From assembly GCA_000969725.1 (NCBI GenBank), contig JXSR01S010005.1: a stretch of 41,540 nucleotides of DNA. The stretch is one strand, 5' to 3'. The notes under the pieces are model-generated. The model was not told where the DNA came from. It saw nothing but the letters and a program-made list of their open reading frames with translations, and did not search any database. Below are positions 21,101-33,599 of this stretch, one piece after another. Source of the stretch: Ophiothrix spiculata. Its lineage: Eukaryota > Echinodermata > Ophiuroidea > Amphilepidida > Ophiotrichidae. The translations under genes were made by a program, and so were the position numbers. How positions within the stretch are numbered: position 1 is the first letter of the stretch; every line of letters starts with the position of its first letter.

Positions 21101-23184
21101 TGATAAGGTTGAAGTTAAAAGCGATTCTTTGGTGTATCATCTGTTTCTTTAAACTTTTGCAGCAGACTCTTACAATAGAGTTTCAATCAGTGTCAGGTGT
21201 TGAAAGTGTTCGTAAGTTTGAGAAGAGCCATTAATTTATTTTGTATAGTACGAGATATCCTGAGAGTTTTAATAACATAATTTAACAATAAGTATCCTGA
21301 GTAATATCTCTATGCCAAAGTGCAAAATGTGAAATGTCATCAATTTTCTTTTCAATGTTCATAAATGTTAGGACATTTTGGTCAGACACAGCCTAAACAT
21401 TTGTTTTTAATACTTTGCTAAAGTCGAAATATCAGGCCCTTTAATATTACTCTAATTTAACAAAGCTTATAAAATAAATTTGGTATACACATTAAAATAG
21501 GAACAGTTCAATTAAAAATAATATTACGGTCATAGACGTAGAAACAAGATATCATATGTATACATGTAGGATTAAAAACTATATAGAAACACAGAAAACT
21601 GTTTTAACAACATTCTCTCTCCGGAGGAAAAAAAAAGTTGGTAAAATATTGCAATTTGTTTCTAATGTTCAACATTTTCAGGGAAAAGTATTACTACAAA
21701 CCTGCTCTATTGATTCATGTTAAAATATATAAGTAGAAAAGCAACGGGTAGAATCTGGGCCAGTCCTTTTAACGAAGAGACCACGAATGTACACTTACGC
21801 AACATCGTGTGGAATATTGAAGCTAATTTGGTGCTATATTTTATACGTCCTTGTAACCTTTTAATGTTTTATTCCTACGAACTGGTTGAGAAGACAGATA
21901 TGATCACTGAGAACACTGCCTGTATCACTTAGATTATTCAGACCTCTTTATATATTGTTGTCATCAAGGATAAACAACATAATGCACACATATTAGTGTA
22001 CCATAAATTATCTAGACCTTGATGAATGGAGTGTTTCTAACAGATAAATGAGTAATACAGGGTAAGGGAAGAAAAAAGAACAACAACAACAACAAGAAAT
22101 GATGGTCATGATCATAATGTTCATGACTATTAATTAGAAGAAGAGATAAAGGTAACGACAAAGATAGTTAAGTTAAAGAACATTTTGCTCAATCAAGTAC
22201 AAGTAACCTAATTATGACATTGCCTATAACCAAACACCTTAATATCTGTGCCAGTGACTTTAAATGTGAATTTGCGGTGCTCCAAACTACAATAATCTCG
22301 TTTTCCTCGGTCAAAACACGTAAATCCCATTTTTCTTACACGTTCTTATTGCAGATTACATTAATACGGATTGTGTAGTTATATGACCTTACATTGTTTT
22401 AACTCGCATTAGTGCTGGTACAGCATAATATTCAACGCATTTAGCAAATCACGTCTTAAAACGAAGAATAAGAAAATAATAGCAACATCATTAGAAAGTG
22501 ACATATCATAAAAGACATAAAATGAGACGTGTGTATAAGCTAATTTGTACAGATATTACTCGGTATATTGTATACAATATCGGGGTTTTTCATGGCTGGT
22601 CATCATATTTCAATTTGACTGTTGTAGTACGGACAATGCATCGTCAAAGGTTTGATTAAATACGTATTTGTAACTATAAAATGAGTTCAGTAGTATTTAA
22701 AAACCATTAAGATATGACGAGACGTTGGTAACAAACATTTCAAATAATTACGAACAATAATATAAAAAAAACCATCAAGATGATATGACATACTTGGGAA
22801 AATACGGGCGTATTGGAAAAAGTAAATACCGTGAAATATATCTTATCTCAACACTAGACCACAAATAGAAGTGAAACTGAAAAACAACGAGCTGACCTTA
22901 TGCTTTATTTTTACTCTGGCAACAATGACTTTAACGTTAGTGACTTCTGCACGTCCAGCATCATTGTCGTTGTTCTACATTTTCATAACATAATAGGTCA
23001 CATTTGTAGGACCGTGTCTGATGTTATAATTGTAACTTTTATTTTGCAGGGATGGCGAAATTCAGCCGTCTTTTTATGGCTAAATAGGTCACACGTAGTT
23101 AAGTTATGAGTTTTAGTTTTATGTTTTGGCTGAAAGTAGAAAATTCGCTAAGATGACAACTTGCTTTTGTTTGTTGTTGTTGTT
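21101..23184. other. Probable decayed array sequence, no gene supported
   Basis: Mostly AT-rich sequence with a (CAA)n run near 22,080 and a short palindrome, TATTGTATACAATA, near 22,566. Several acceptor-like sites (for example TTCTTATTGCAG near 22,343-22,354) lack a convincing downstream open exon. Confidence 0.4.
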
Positions 23185-23671
23185 TAAGGCATTCCTTCGA
23201 ATGACCTTACCCGTCTTCAAAAGATACAAAAATAGATATGCCAGGCTCATTTTCCAGAAGCCTAAGTAAACCCACACTTCCACTCTCTTTAAAAAATGCC
23301 ATTGGCTCCCTGTGAAACAACGCACCTATTTCCTCACTCTTGCTAATATTTTGAATTTCCTAAGTGAAGTTTCTCCAAACTACCTCTTTTTGCTTATCCA
23401 AACTCGCCAGATAGCTGATTGTGCCCTTAGATCCTCCTTTGCTACTTACTGTACTGTTCAACGAACACGTGCAGTTACCGGTGACAGGACTTTTTCTGTT
23501 TGTGACTCGCATGATAAAAGGTATTAGTCCCTGAAAACCCATCTTTTTCCTAGATGACTGGTTGTTTTCTTCCTTTTGCTTCTTTTTTTATCTTTCCCCA
23601 AGCGCTTGGTATTCTTTGGTAAAAGTGCGCTATATAAAAGTCATTTATTGCTGTTGCTGTTGTTGTTGTCA
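23185..23671 (+). mobile_element. L2/CR1-like LINE 3' end, decayed
   Basis: Conceptual translation gives RYKNRYARLIFQKPK, then CHWLPVKQRTYFLTLANIL, VSPNYLFLLIQTR, and GDRTFSVCD joined by a deletion to SLKTHLFP. This is the LHWLPV...GDRAFSV...LKTHLF C-terminus of L2/CR1-type reverse transcriptases. The 3' tail GTGCGCTATATAAAAGTCAT with a (TTG)n-like microsatellite is typical. Stops and the missing PxLWNSLP segment show it is inactive. Confidence 0.75.
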
Positions 23672-23702
23672 TCACTCAAACAGTTAATATAATAGTTTTG
23701 TA

Positions 23703-23862
23703 ATATGTGTACCGCCGCGGCAAAAGGGTCCAGTTGTCGGCTCGTACATGTTGCTCCTTGTAGCATATCTAATGTATGGTATTTGTATACATCAGATATG
23801 CTACAATGAGCTACATGTAGGAGTCGACAACTGGACCCTTTTGCCGCGGCGGTACACATATA
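23703..23862. mobile_element. Near-perfect 160-bp hairpin (palindromic MITE)
   Basis: The left arm ATGTGTACCGCCGCGGCAAA... and the right arm ...TTTGCCGCGGCGGTACACAT are complementary over about 75 bases with only a few mismatches. The pairing runs almost to the centre (GTAGCATATCT... pairing with ...AGATATGCTAC), leaving a loop of under 10 bases. There is no coding capacity. It sits between two LINE 3' ends. The best reading is a palindromic MITE; a transcribed hairpin is possible. Confidence 0.85.
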
Positions 23863-24025
23863 CGTTGCGTATGAGAGTATAACGGGTAATCAAAATTTCA
23901 GACTCATATGGCATAATATTGCAATGGTAACCCCATTTCCTGTTAACACTAGAACTTTCTCTTACAAATGCTACTCAAATTGTTAATCCCAAGATCGCAA
24001 AAGCCTTCATATATGTAATATGTTA

Positions 24026-24533
24026 GAAAGTTTGATCACATAACTCCTATATTGAAAGATCTCCATTGGCTTCCTATTCGCGAGAGAATTAACTTCAAGA
24101 TACTGATTTTAACTTGGAAGGCTTTGAATGGCATTGCACCAGATTATCTATTCAACCTTCTTGTTCCTTATGTTCCAAGTCGCAGACTAAGATCTTCTGA
24201 TAAACATTTACTTGTTATTCCACGGGCTTTATCTGCATTTGGAGATCGAGCATTTTCCGTTGTTGCGCCTACGCTTTGGAACTCGTTACCTCTGGACATA
24301 AGAAACTGTGATTCATTTCAGACTTTTAAGAACTTGTTAAAGACTCATTTATACAACAAAACATATATGTAACTTTACTTGATATTTTCAATTGGTTTTT
24401 ATCTACAAATGTATTTTGTATTTCAATGTTTTATCTTTAACTGTATTGTTTTTGTATTTCATGTTTGCGCCTCGGAATAGTACTACTATATTGATGGCGC
24501 ATTACAAATGAGTATTATTATTATTATTATTAT
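24026..24533 (+). mobile_element. 5'-truncated L2/CR1-like LINE with 7-bp TSD
   Basis: The insert is flanked by TATGTTA at 24,019-24,025 and 24,534-24,540. It interrupts array block 1, whose two halves (AATCCCAAGATCGC... and GTTACCCAAAGCA...) are contiguous in other array copies. It ends in an ATT microsatellite (about 24,512-24,533) after a GCGCCTCGG...GATGGCGCATTACAA tail, as L2/CR1 elements do. Confidence 0.9.
24034..24372 (+). pseudogene. LINE reverse transcriptase C-terminal fragment
   Basis: The open frame runs from the truncation point to TAA at 24,370. It reads ITPILKDLHWLPIRERINFK, ILTWKALNGIAPDYL, VPSRRLRSSD, GDRAFSVVAPTLWNSLPLDI and FKNLLKTHLYNK. This is the complete conserved C-terminus of L2/CR1-type RTs, about 110 residues. 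The catalytic palm is absent, so it cannot be active. Uninterrupted reading and a clean target duplication suggest a young insertion. Confidence 0.9.
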
Positions 24534-24540
24534 TATGTTA

Positions 24541-25060
24541 CCCAAAGCAATTGATGTCAAATACAATTTAGTATCATTCAATTCATTACGTTAACTCTGG
24601 TATGTGTTCGTAGATATCTTTTCTCTAGTATTATCTTAACAGTTCAACATAATACTGCCCACTAAATATTGACAAAAAAAAAAAGTTAAAAGGAAGCATT
24701 TAAATAGACTAAGTACATTACTAGATCGTAATATAAAACGCGAAGAAATTATTGAACTAATATTGAAGACGTCACGTAACTGTTAGTGCATGGTATTGAG
24801 ATAATGAAAGAAAATGTCACCTTACATAATAGTTGTCAATGTTTTTAAATAATTCAACCGGCCGGACAACACTTAATTTATATTTGATTTGATTGTATGA
24901 TTCCGCTGTGAATGTGTATAACATTTGCATAATCATAAAAATATTTCTGATGCTCAGAATTACGGTAGAGTTGCTTTTCGAATTATTGCGTTATTCGATT
25001 TATAAGACTTTTAAAGCAATTTACGTATCACATTCTGTGGTGTTTTTTTTCATTTTTAAT
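24541..25060 (+). repeat. Array unit C1: blocks 1-3
   Basis: After the LINE, block 1 resumes (GTTACCCAAAGCAATTGATG). It is followed by ATTACTAGATCGTAATATAA, GACGTCACGTAACTG, and GATTCCGCTGTGAATGTG with GAATTACGGTAG. This is the copy closest in sequence to the right-edge unit at 40,845-41,540. Confidence 0.75.
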
Positions 25061-27785
25061 GTTTAAATGGGATTTCCTTATCTATTCCTCATAAAACATA
25101 GTCTTAGAGGGGTGTAAATGGGACAAAATAAGAAAAAGATCAGACATTTAAATATCTTACTTTGGGCATTATTATTCAATTTCATGTTTTTTCATGCAAA
25201 TAAACATGCTTAATTACCAATGTCTAATTATTTGGCCTGATTTCCCTGTGCAGCAAAAAACAATTTTCAATTATGATAAATATTCATTCAGTTTAACATG
25301 TATCGGGCATCCGATATTGGCCTATTATGAAGGTGTTATACAAAGGATGAAGATACATAGAGCTGAGGACGGCAATCTTGCATTACTAAGGGAGAGAAGT
25401 CGACGTCTTTGCTTGAGTCCTCTATAATGAAATTACGAGATTGCTTAATGTACCAGTCAGCCATAATTCTCGATCTCATTCAGTGTCCTAATTTCATTAA
25501 AACGTAGAATGTACAGTGGAATACAAAAGGCATAAATATATTTAAATTTTACGGTGTTGAAATTGTGAAATGTTTGACTGAAAAGTGATAATGCAATCTC
25601 GTTCATTTTTTGTTAATTCATCATATATGTAAGTATTATACCTATTTGTGAGATTATAAAGGATACAAATTATTTATTGTTGTAGTTTGTAGAATGCATA
25701 AGATGTAGGATTGCTTATTAATCAACAATGCTTCATGTATATAATAACAAATAACATCAGAAAGTCTTATTACCAAACAAATAATTAGTAAATGGTAGAT
25801 GAGTGCTTGTTTTGTCTATTTTTTTTTGAATATCTGAACGGTATCAAACACACCGTTTGTTGTAAAATGAAATAAATGTTAGAACTATTGAGCACTTAAA
25901 AATACTTGTACACCTATCCCTAAAAAAGGGGTAACATTTTGTTTAGTAGGATGTTCCATCACTTCAGAATATAATCTTACTCTCGTTGAGCAGGCTATTA
26001 CTAAATACGTGTAAATGAGCTTGCCCTTTTTTTACTCAACAAGAATAACATATTTCAGAGTGTGGATGTTATAATTAAAGGCATTACTGAAACATGAATG
26101 TCAAGGGTGCGTAGCTAGCGATGTGGGTGAGTGAGTCATTATGTAAAGAAGTAAATTGTGAGAAATGTCAGCTGAAAGACGCTAATTGTCGATAGAAATT
26201 CTTGAAATGTGAATACACCACAATGTATAACATATTCACTGGTATAGGTAATTCGATACTTCGCATATCAAAATATTGATATGTTATAAAAACTATTGTT
26301 TATTATTCATCTGATTGATTTGCTCTAATCGCCTATGAGCGGACGGATGTTGTAATCTGGTAAATTTATTTATAAGTACAATTCAAAGTAACTTCTACCT
26401 TCTAGCATCTAACTTAACAGTTTGCGTTGTTTTGTAAATATTTTCTATGAATAAAGGGAAGAAATGACAAAAGAAAATGGAATATCGCAATTGCAATCAT
26501 CAACATGTAGCAAAAATAGTACGAAACTTACAAAACAGAAAATGGTTAAATCGTACTGCTTCATAGCTGGTTTATAACGTGAAGGTGCTTTTTTAAGTGC
26601 TGCTTCTCATTAGTGTTGTGTCCATTCTCGCAAAGTGGATCAAACCATGCTGTAGTTATATCTACGCTTTTATAAAACTATTTTATTATGGTTATATCTA
26701 TTGGCAACTATTTTTCAATATTTTTATTTGATCGTTGAGTTCATATTGGGACAAGCTGTATACAGTATTAGAATAATATCAATTTATGAGGAAGCTCTTT
26801 TTTTGAAATGCTGTATTTTCTTTGAATTATGTAAGAACAAAGATGGACGGTATAAGCTCAGGGATTACTTACCTTGCTGATTAAATGGCATTGTATTCTT
26901 TGTAATAAAACGTCACCTGTATCGTTTGTTGATTCTTCTTCAATAGTTAACAGTATAACAGTATCTGCCACCAAAATCTACCTAGAGGCGCACATTACTG
27001 GACATAATTTTAAAGGGTTAAAGGCAAGTTAAACATCTTTCAAAAATTAATCCATGTTCCCTTACTGTTTTTCAAATTAAAAAAGAAATACAGATTTCTT
27101 TGTTGACTGATATTCAGATTATATCCTCATTTAAAAACAAATGCAAACGAACATACAATTAAATGATCGTTTTCTGACCAAAGAGGTGATAATTTTGATT
27201 TATACAATTAAACCATGATAAATGAGAGAGATATCAGGATTACAGATAATCAAAACATTGTGCTATTCTAGTTAACTGTGGTTAAATTCATATCAATAAA
27301 GGGTTTAAATAAGAGATTGAAATATTTCATATTTGGTGTAAGAGTGTAATTATGGTCGCAAGCATTCTTTGAAAAGCACTTGCATTTATTTTATGATTAT
27401 CTTTACTCTTGTTTGAACACAACGGGACCCGATAATTTATATTCCTGGAATGTTCCATTTCAACCTTTCTGCTGCAGAGTAATATCATTAATGTTTTACC
27501 AATATCGGATTATAAACGTCATCTTTTATTACATAAGACATGTAATAATAATATTGCTAAAGAAACAATGGTTAATCTCTTTGATACCTTTGAAACAAAT
27601 GTACCTCTCAATGAAAAAGAAACAATAAAGCAATTTTTGAAAGAACATATTCAATTATGTAAAACCTCGATTTTTAGGATTTTTTGGATTGTTATTTATG
27701 TTGGTGTCATTGCATACATGCATGGTTTCTTTTTTTCCCCTTTCTTCCAATATTGTGCAATCTCATATATATACTTGAGGACATA
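25061..27785. repeat. Array unit C1: remainder, no gene supported
   Basis: Block 4 (about 26,060-26,225) matches 36,650-36,790, including GAAATTCTTGAAATGTGAAT. Block 5 (about 26,840-27,010) matches 30,555-30,700. CTTTGAAAAGCACTTGCATT at about 27,368 matches about 31,032. ORFs of 70-82 codons near 25,194 and 27,380-27,786 are not shared by the other units and have no known domain. Confidence 0.55.
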
Positions 27786-27789
27786 ACGC

Positions 27790-28150
27790 ATAGGCGGGTT
27801 TTGAAGTCCAGAAATTGACCGAAACGGGGTTGCGAACAGTTAGTTGTAGAATACCCTACTCTTTACGATACTGGATGTGATTACATGTACAGGTATGACT
27901 CTTCTGTACATGGGACCGACGGCTTTACGTCCCGTCCGAAGGACGATGATCTCTCATGAAATATTTACCCAAATCTAAATGCTTCATGTGAGGAGTAGAA
28001 CTAGAATATCTGCCCAATGCTACCACTAAGTCAGATAAACGTATAAGCAAAGATTCCGAGAGTCTATTCCGGCAAGTGCCCTCACCGAGAATCGAACCCA
28101 GGCCAAATACGTGTGAGGCGAGATCGCTAACCACCACACTACGGCGCCCC
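27790..28150 (-). mobile_element. tRNA-derived SINE
   Basis: Reading the minus strand, the head is tRNA-like: GGGGCGCCGTAGTGTGGTGG contains an A box (TAGTGTGGTGG), and GGTTCGATTC is a clear B box. The body continues to GGGACGTAAAGCCGTCGGTC and a tail with GTAAAGAGTAGGGTATTC. This layout, a pol III head followed by an unrelated body and tail, is standard for tRNA-SINEs. The 3' boundary and target duplication were not resolved. The head cannot fold as a functional tRNA without several mismatches. Confidence 0.8.
28075..28150 (-). promoter_or_regulatory. Internal pol III promoter of the SINE (A and B boxes)
   Basis: On the minus strand TAGTGTGGTGG (A box) and GGTTCGATTC (B box) are spaced as in tRNA genes. 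They would drive transcription towards lower coordinates. Confidence 0.7.
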
Positions 28151-28368
28151 TTCATTTCTCATTTGTTTTTGTCTGGGTTTAGTCTGTAACAACTTCATAT
28201 AAACATGGTACCATTGTTATGTCATTACATTACCAATAGGTGCCTAAGCATGGTTTGAAAAGGCTAAATTATTTAATAAGTTAGTCTCACTATACTTGAG
28301 TAAGATGATGTGTTGATACCCAGTTATTTTTAAATTATTTTTCTAAGCATTCACACATGCAACTATAG

Positions 28369-28500
28369 GCGTCCTGCGGCACATATTGCTTCAAAACAGG
28401 AGGTGAACCGCTATCTGGGCGACAAAACAACCTGCACTACACTTGTCTGTGTTCTGATGTATCTATATGCATGAGACATAAACAGAATCCTATAACATAA
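28369..28500 (+). CDS. Possible terminal exon, cysteine-rich, WSC-like pattern
   Basis: After a TATAG acceptor at 28,364-28,368, a frame of 43 codons ends in TAA at 28,498-28,500. It reads ASCGTYCFKTGGEPLSGRQN and then NLHYTCLCSDVSICM. The spacing CxxxC, 18 residues, CxC followed by S-D resembles the second half of WSC-type carbohydrate-binding domains (CxxxC...Y/G...CxC). Five cysteines in 43 residues and GC-richer codons set it apart from random frames here. The first half of such a domain is not visible upstream, so it could be a lone last exon, a fossil exon or chance. The family link is inference. Confidence 0.35.
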   Translation, partial: ASCGTYCFKTGGEPLSGRQNNLHYTCLCSDVSICMRHKQNPIT

Positions 28501-29699
28501 CACTCAAAACAAAGAATTAAGCTAAAGTATGAAAAACATTAATAACAATCAATCATAATACACAAATATCTTAGATACCTAAATATAATCCATTCGATAC
28601 ACATCCGTGTACCCACCACCCTCACGCATCTAATATTTGATTTATGCTTCTATATTCATAGCGGGTTTTTAAAGGTTACTTTTTGTTTCGTTTTGTTTTG
28701 TTTTGTCTCGCTTTCTTTGTAATTCTGTCTACCTCAATATGTGAAATTTACAGTTTAATTACAGTTTTATCAATTATAATATGTTTTGATATTGTAAACT
28801 TGGTGCCTCCGCCCACACGCCTAGCGTTTTCAGAGGCATCCATGTTTCTCATACACTGGTATGAATCGTCTTATATTATGAAAAAAATCTTCAAAACAAG
28901 ATAGCAAAAATGTTACAATAAAATGGCATCCAGTTGAAATCATTACGAACTACAAAATTCGATCTTCTAAATAAGCGTGAAAAAACACATTCTACTACTA
29001 TACTACAAACTTTTCATTTTTTTTTATTTCAGCTCATCATACAGAAGAAAATACATATAAAGTATTTAAGTAAATATAAAAATTCCATGTGTAACTTTGT
29101 ATTATAATAATATACACCTAAGTAACAGTGACTTCACGAATATTGGAAAAAAGTATATTGAGAAAGGTAACTTTTTAATAGCAGTAAATCATTTAATACA
29201 ATCTCCTCCTAATAGAAAATATATATTGAAGAAAATTAAGAAACATTTGCTTGCATTAATTGTAATTTCGTTGTGTTTGTGAAAACAGCAGATCATTTAG
29301 ATAACAAGAGCAGCTTGAGAATAATGATACAAAGGATTTAATTTCCTTTTTATAGTGAATATACACTTTCCATTTACAAAAAGAAACATCATATTACCAA
29401 ATTGTACAAAACTAATGTTAAAAACAAATAACTTTCCAATAAAGATATATTAGACTGGTTAATTTTTGTTTAAACAATATACATTTTTTCTTTCATTGAA
29501 ATTTAAAAATGTCATAGTACGTATACATTACAATGCATCATTGAATGATGATTTTGCACTTTTCTACTCAATAGCGCTACTACAAAATTATTAACAATAT
29601 TATTTTTATCTTGATTTTATTAGAATATAAATTGTCATGCAAAGTGTGTTATGAAAAATTCAAATCATTGATTCTAAGCGTTGTCACACGACAGATTAT
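28501..29699. other. AT-rich interval with no supported gene
   Basis: There is a TTTTG-rich run near 28,684-28,706. A strong pyrimidine tract plus AG lies at 29,014-29,032, followed by 37 bases and a GTAAAT donor-like site, but the enclosed sequence is too AT-rich to call an exon. Confidence 0.45.
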
Positions 29700-32160
29700 G
29701 GCAATATATAAATAATTCAAAGAGGCTACCTTACAGATAATCAAAAAATATTTCGACATGTCTCCCAGGGCATCCACAATCCAGTTTCCTTTCGTTAAAA
29801 CAGCTTCTAATGTTCTTATGCTTTAATCCCAAGGATACGGATACCTTATTTGTATATGCCTTTACCCAAACTATTTTATTGATGTCAAACGAATGCCATT
29901 GCGTGTACCAAGAGTATCTATGAACGTATATTTAAACCATAAAGTCAAAACATCTGCCTTCTCACGTATGTTTGAAAATAGAGCTAGAAAGAGGCATTTA
30001 AAATAGAAACTTACATGTCATAAAATGAAACGCAACAAAGGTCTTGAAGTTATGTTTGAGACGTCTCATTATAATTTTATATACAAAGAATGAAGAAACG
30101 TGTTACTTGATGCTTAGGAACTATAATGACAGTAGTTTATGATACTGTAGGAGATCAGTCGACTATTCAAAAGGACCGGTGATAAAAAAAATTACTGCTT
30201 AATTACCAATTTTTCATATTGTTATATATCAACGAATAACATATATATTTTACTATTGCTGAAAGATATCTCAAAAGCCCTTTAGCGTATCATGCAAAAC
30301 AATACTCAAAATAAAGCGTCATATTTTTAAATGTAAAATCGTACTATGTTAAGTAAAATCTTACGAACATTTATTTAGATTAGCTTAATTATTTGTAGAT
30401 TACTACTGACAAAATGATCTGGTCCTGTCTTGTTCAACAAGAGTAAAATATTTTGAGAGTGTATCCGTAGTCATATTTTTTCATTTTGATATTTGATATC
30501 AGATGCAACATATCGACTCTAGCTTGTTTATATCGTTTGTACTTTGAATTATGTAATGATAAGGATGAAAGACACAACCTCAGGCTGTACTTAACTTTCT
30601 GATCAAATAGTATTTTGCTCTTTATATCTAAATATATAAGTATTGTTTGGTGATTTTTCCTGAATAATTAAAAGTGTTTATTACGGTGATATAGGTAGAT
30701 GTCAAGACCAAAATACTTCAAAACTTAATAAAAACACCATTAAACTTCCTCATATTCTGTTATTTAACTATCCTTTTAAAACATTATACAGTAGTGAAAA
30801 TTCCCTATCAAATGATTTCGTTCAAACCTAAAGGCTGATGCTGGTAATCTATTAGGAAGAAATATATAGCAGATGTTTAGCACATTAATGGATTCTTGTG
30901 GCTACGTGCTTTAATAGGCTAATTTAATTATGCTCATATTAAACAATGTAGATAATCAAATAGTTTGAAAATATCTACATGTAAGCCCTGTCATAAGGTG
31001 CAAGAAGGCAATCAAAATTGTTCACTTTCTTTTGAAAAGCACCTGTATTTACATGGATCATATTAGCCTCAAAATGTCATACAATCTTCGTTTAAATGCC
31101 TGGGGGTTATTTGAAATAATGCTTTATGATTATCATATTCGTCACATTAAAAACTCAATATTTTAGTTGTTTCAGATCACTTGAAAGAGCTATCTTCAGG
31201 TAGGGTTCATGTTAAACAATGTTCGTTTTGATCCACAAGGATCGTTGGGCAGTAATAAATAGAAGGGAAGAAGAAGAGAAAGAAGGTTCTAATCCAAAGT
31301 AGGTTTCAAATGTAACTTCTATATAGGCCTATATTATATATGTGCAATGTAAGTTCTATTAAGTATGACATATACATCGAATACATTAATACGCAGTAAA
31401 TGTTTGGTTTTTCTAATTGACTAAAAAGACTTTTTACAAGAATCTAAAAAGGTATCAAAAATCCTTTAGGGTATCATGCAACAAATTGCAAATTGGTGTA
31501 TAGTTGTATGCCATTAGGAGTCAGTAGAACTCCTAATAAGAGGCAACACCATCAACGTATACAACAAATAAATAGAGTCATATAGCTTTTCTTTTCATAC
31601 AGTTTATATTAGAACTTTGACTAAATGGCCATGGATTCACAACACTATTATTTTCTACAAATGTTTGGTATTAAAATCCTGATACCCTTATTATTTTATC
31701 ACACATTTTGTTATTAATAATAATCTTTACATATCTGGTTGTACACAAGACACAAACTCCTGTGACTCTCTAAGACAATTTACGAATTGCTTATGCATGT
31801 GACCCAATTTGTCGTAGTAGTTTTCTCTCTGACATATGTGATAACACGCTCTCAAGTAGTAACGTTGGAATTTTTAGTTCCTAATGGTATCTGCAAGAAT
31901 CGATATTGTTGTAATGCTATCTGTACTTAAACAGGTTGTCAAATTTACAATCATAGAACAAATATACATCTTGAAACGTTACGTTGTGGATATCAAATGA
32001 TCTTTTTCTGATAACAAGTTAAGTAATTGTGCAAAATGTTTTAACGGAGTATTTCATTGCATACACACTTATTTGCAATATACTATCAGGTACTTTCGTT
32101 AATGAGTGCATAATAGAGCATTATTGTTGCAAATAATCTGAGGGCATGGTTTTAGGTAAT
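29700..32160 (+). repeat. Array unit C2 (blocks 1, 2, 5, 6)
   Basis: Block 1 is at about 29,735-29,900 (TTTAATCCCAAGGATACGG). Block 2 is at about 29,990-30,070 (AGGCATTTAAAATAGA, ATGAAACGCAAC, GAGACGTCTC). Block 5 is at about 30,555-30,700. Block 6 is at about 31,736-32,060 (ACACAAGACACAAACTCC, GTGCAAAATGTTTTAACGGA). This is the most diverged complete copy. A minus-strand frame in block 6 is discussed as a finding. Confidence 0.65.
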
Positions 32161-33230
32161 GTGCACTTTCCTAATTCATAGGAGCGAGTTTAAGTCAAGG
32201 GTTAAGTACTTCCAGCTTTTTAACATAAATCTTCCTTTCCTTTATGAAGCTTATATCAAAAATGCACATTACCTTGAAGTGCTGCTCATTAGCAAATATG
32301 ACCACTTAACACGGCATAGGTATAAAAATGTTAATACTGAAGAATTCAGGACAGTCATTAGAAGTCGATTTAACAGGGGGTATATTAAATTGGTTGACCT
32401 TGTTATACTTAATCTAAATAGTGTTTTACCAGACATTTTCTTATTTGAAAAACAACATTTTTTTCCTTGGCAAGCTGTATGAGAAAGGAAAAATTCATAA
32501 TTATTCAGATTCAGATTTATTTCCAACATCATAAACATAATTTATACATATCAAAAACAATAGATAACAACACACTCATAGCCTGATATTTGGATATAAT
32601 CGACACTTCGAAAAATTAATATTTCTTCACACTTAAAGAAAACTCACAAAGCATCACCACTGAAAAGTATTTCCACCCGGATCCAAGATCTTTTGAAGCT
32701 TTAAACGAAGGTAGAAGATCAGAGTATATACCTGGAGATAGTCCTATATGAACGAGTATGTTCTGAAACCGAATGTACATAATTAAGCGCCAAAATAGGA
32801 ATATAAAGCTTTACCAAACCGTCGCCCGTGTTTCCTTTTTACTTTAAGTTGGGTTATATAATTTAATACTATATTACTCAATATTCCTAAGCGTGTACGT
32901 GCATACCATTTGTTATAGATTTATGTAGGGTGTATATTTCTGCCATCAGGAGAAGCAAATAATAAGAAGCAACACGAGTAAAACCTTCATAAAAATACAT
33001 TTCTGAAGGGCAGTTATTGTTAAAAGTGAATCTCACGCTTGTTGGTTGAAACTGGTTTAAACTCAGTAACAATTGTCAGTAAGATGGAGATTGGCTTTAA
33101 TGTTTTTGGTTCGTTCTTGTTAAACCTAACCACAATATGTGTAATGAACAATTTAAAACATATATACCAAAGGTTGTGTCAGAGACTGCTTCTAAACATG
33201 ATAACGGACGCCAGATTAGGGGCAATAAAT
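32161..33230. other. No supported gene; probable array sequence
   Basis: The plus frame of 107 codons at 32,159-32,482 encodes no recognisable domain and has no acceptor or polyadenylation context that I trust. Confidence 0.4.
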
Positions 33231-33560
33231 AAATGATCACAAGAGATTGCCTTATAGATAACTTAAATATATATGTGAAAGCAATCATATTACGCAAACT
33301 GTCTCCTCGAGCATTCATGGCCCTGTTTTCGGTTATCACAACAACTAACCGTAGCAAAGGCTTCTTAAGTCCTAATGGTTTAATTCCAAAGATACGAAAC
33401 CTCAGTTATATATGAGGTTACCCTGAGCAATGACTGTATTAAAGACCCAGTACCATTACGTTACGTCAGACATACATTTTAAAGATACTCAGTTAAATAT
33501 AATACTGCTCACTAAGTTAATAGAGAACGCGAGAGTTAAAGGGAGCAATTCGAAGTGACG
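33231..33560 (+). repeat. Array unit C3: block 1
   Basis: CAATCATATTACGCAAACTG and GGTTACCCTGAGCAATGACT match about 40,847 and 40,985. The unit is then interrupted by the GC-rich foldback. Confidence 0.7.
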
Positions 33561-33599
33561 CCAAAACGCGAATAAATTTCTCGGCAACCTGTCCACAGT

